A DNA stretch of 64,000 bases, from NCBI RefSeq assembly GCF_036323735.1, contig NC_086040.1, positions 5,605,068 through 5,669,067 of the forward strand. Direction: 5' to 3'. Below, one piece after another: positions 62,301 to 64,000 of this stretch (position 1 is its first letter; every line of letters starts with the position of its first letter). The notes under the pieces were generated by a model. That model saw only the letters and a list, made by a program, of their open reading frames with translations. It did no database searches and was not told the origin of the DNA. The stretch is from Rattus norvegicus. Taxonomy: Eukaryota; Chordata; Mammalia; Rodentia; Muridae. Made by a program: the position numbers and the translations under genes.

Positions 62301-64000
62301 CTGATCAGTTAGGTATACAACTACTTTGTTGGAAAGTCAAGGCCCATTTTTCAGAGAGAACATTTTAGGAGGATAGGGAAGAGCGAGAAGGTCACAGAAT
62401 CCTTCAGGCAAAAGTTTACCTTGGGAACTGGAAGAAGGCAATCAAGTGCAACTGTTTTCACAGTCCAGAATAACCATGTGTCTGGGGACTCTGAGGAGTG
62501 CTTGCCAGAAATTAGGGAACTTGCTACTACAAATTAGGTGGTAATCTCTGGATTTATGTTTTCCACAAGCTGTTCAGCAGCAGGATAATCATAAATGATT
62601 ATCCTGAAAGCAGGATAATAATAAAGATGAAACTGCTCCATTTTAAGTGACAAACCTTAAAGGTAGAAGTTAGGTTAGGGCTCAGATTTGCACTGACATG
62701 TCTGAGGACCTCATGTCCATGTGGTCTGCCAATCCTTCAAACATGTATGTATGCCTGGCATCCAGTTCAGAAAGGAAACATTAAGACCTCTTAGAAAAAT
62801 AGAACTGAGATTCTGTGGATAGAAGTGGATTCTCTGAAGAAACCATTGTCAGGGGATATTAATTTTAAGTTTCCTTAAGAAAAAATAATCATCTTATAAG
62901 ATTTCATTTTATTTGCTTCTCTGTATGTTCTTTATCAGAAGAATTTGTATTAAGCCCCGTTCAACTTTAAGTGTATATTTAGATTTTCTTACTCAAAGAA
63001 AGTGGAATATATTCATCTTACTTTATAGAATATGTTTGTCAGTGGCTCTTCATTGCATCACAATTGAACCTCCAGTTTACCTTGACCTGAAAGGGAAACC
63101 TGGGAAAAATTAGGAAATATATCTGTGGCATAGTCCATAATATCAGGAAATAGTGTGGGTTTCCTCACCCTAAATTAATATCTAAACCTCCTTTGGACAA
63201 ACTAGAATGATCTGAAGTAACCTTTCCTTCAGGGATAACATATGATGCCTCCTTAATCATAGAAAGAATGGATGAGTAACCCCAAGAAGAGTTGCTGATA
63301 TCACTGTGACAGGAGAATTGATTAGAGTATTCAAATTCTCCAAGTATTTGAGTAAAAATTAAATTGCTTACAATATCTCAGGAGGTCCTAGCATTGCGTC
63401 ATCTTCACAGTCTAGCATATCCACAACTTTAGCTGAATCTACAAGAGACTGAATATAGATTCCATGATTCATGAATAGGTGAGAGTCTCCTAATCATGAT
63501 TGCCTCCTAAAAACTATGTTCAACCAAAAAGAAATGAGAACCAGACTGAAGATTTCACAACATGTCATGTGACTTTATTCAAGGAAGTAGCATAAGATTC
63601 CAGAATTTGCTCCCTCCATTTGGATTTCAGTGAACCTTGACCAGAGGGAGCAATGCTCCTTGGTCTGAGATAAAATATCCCATGGCCCCCAAGCAGAAGG
63701 GATTGTTCTGAGAGACCATTTGGTCAAATGGGTAACTCTAAGTCCTAATAATCCTGAGTAAAAAAAATACTAATGTTTTAGAAAGGAGAAAGGTCTTAAC
63801 CCAGTTTGAAAGTAGGGGACAATCCCTGAATACCTTCTATAGAAGAGGATGGTCCCAGCACTCCAGGCCTTCATATTTTCAGAGAACTCAAGAAAATTCT
63901 TATCTCTAAGGCCTCCACTACAGACTTGACAGCAATCTGAGGTTTCTTCTGAAATGTTGTGTCAAATTCACTGTATCTAATCCCTATTTCAATTTACTAA
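56633..64000. other. Unassigned 7.4 kb, no gene recognised
   Basis: I looked for exon patterns, L1, SINE and LTR features on both strands and can name none, apart from a microsatellite at 59271. No frame above 100 codons. The sequence is less AT-rich than 36-45 kb and could be an old retrovirus-like interior or ancestral DNA. I cannot decide. Confidence 0.4.
59271..59480. repeat. (CT)n(TA)n with TATG/TACA variants
   Basis: About 15 CT units, about 20 TA units, then TGTACA/TATATG blocks to 59480. Frames with Ser-Leu, Tyr-Ile or Arg-Glu runs are artefacts. Confidence 0.9.

Overview
The window looks like a gene-poor piece of a rodent genome, almost certainly rat. It carries three ID SINEs (BC1/tRNA-Ala derived), a B2-family SINE, many rodent L1 fragments of both the L1Rn type and the older Lx type, a marsupial-to-rodent-age MIR SINE, an IAP-like endogenous retrovirus, and long simple repeats. 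I see no intact cellular protein-coding gene. Most short open frames are chance frames in L1, microsatellites or AT-rich DNA. All similarities below were found by reading and hand alignment, without database searches.

Layout. 1-5392: a decayed IAP-like provirus in + orientation, entering the window inside its 5' LTR, with an open partial gag frame, a broken pol, a broken env and a 3' LTR cut off at its TATA box by a (TA)n tract. 5.5-9.1 kb: two copies (A, B) of an unrecognised repeat that I call U, separated by an antisense L1 3' end. 9.1-17.3 kb: L1 pieces, simple repeats, a B2 SINE and unassigned DNA. 17.3-19.2 kb: a second repeated segment, V (copy V1), mostly Lx L1. 19.2-26.4 kb: L1 pieces and one near full-length antisense L1 (20.16-26.43 kb). 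26.6-32.4 kb: a third repeated segment, P (copy P1), with its Lx and L1 flank. 32.5-36.2 kb: U copies C and D, again separated by an L1 3' end. 36.2-42.1 kb: V copy V2, split by 3.6 kb of old L1 DNA. 42.3-45.6 kb: AT-rich DNA with a young L1 stub, an ID element and microsatellites. 45.7-51.4 kb: P copy P2. 51.4-64 kb: unassigned DNA interrupted by a sense L1 at 53.2-56.6 kb.

The main conclusion is the order: U-U-V-P-U-U-V-P, all in one orientation, with spacings of about 27 kb (U), 22 kb (V) and 19 kb (P). This reads as a tandem segmental duplication with a large unit, later changed by deletions and insertions. U has no family that I recognise. The last expected U pair after P2 is missing and replaced by unassigned DNA.

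There is no operon-like organisation. What the parts share is history: L1 3' ends mark the duplication joints, microsatellites have grown at the same L1 position in several copies, and an ID element is present in P1 with an empty site in P2. The only frame that looks better preserved than its surroundings is the 278-codon gag fragment next to the 5' LTR promoter.
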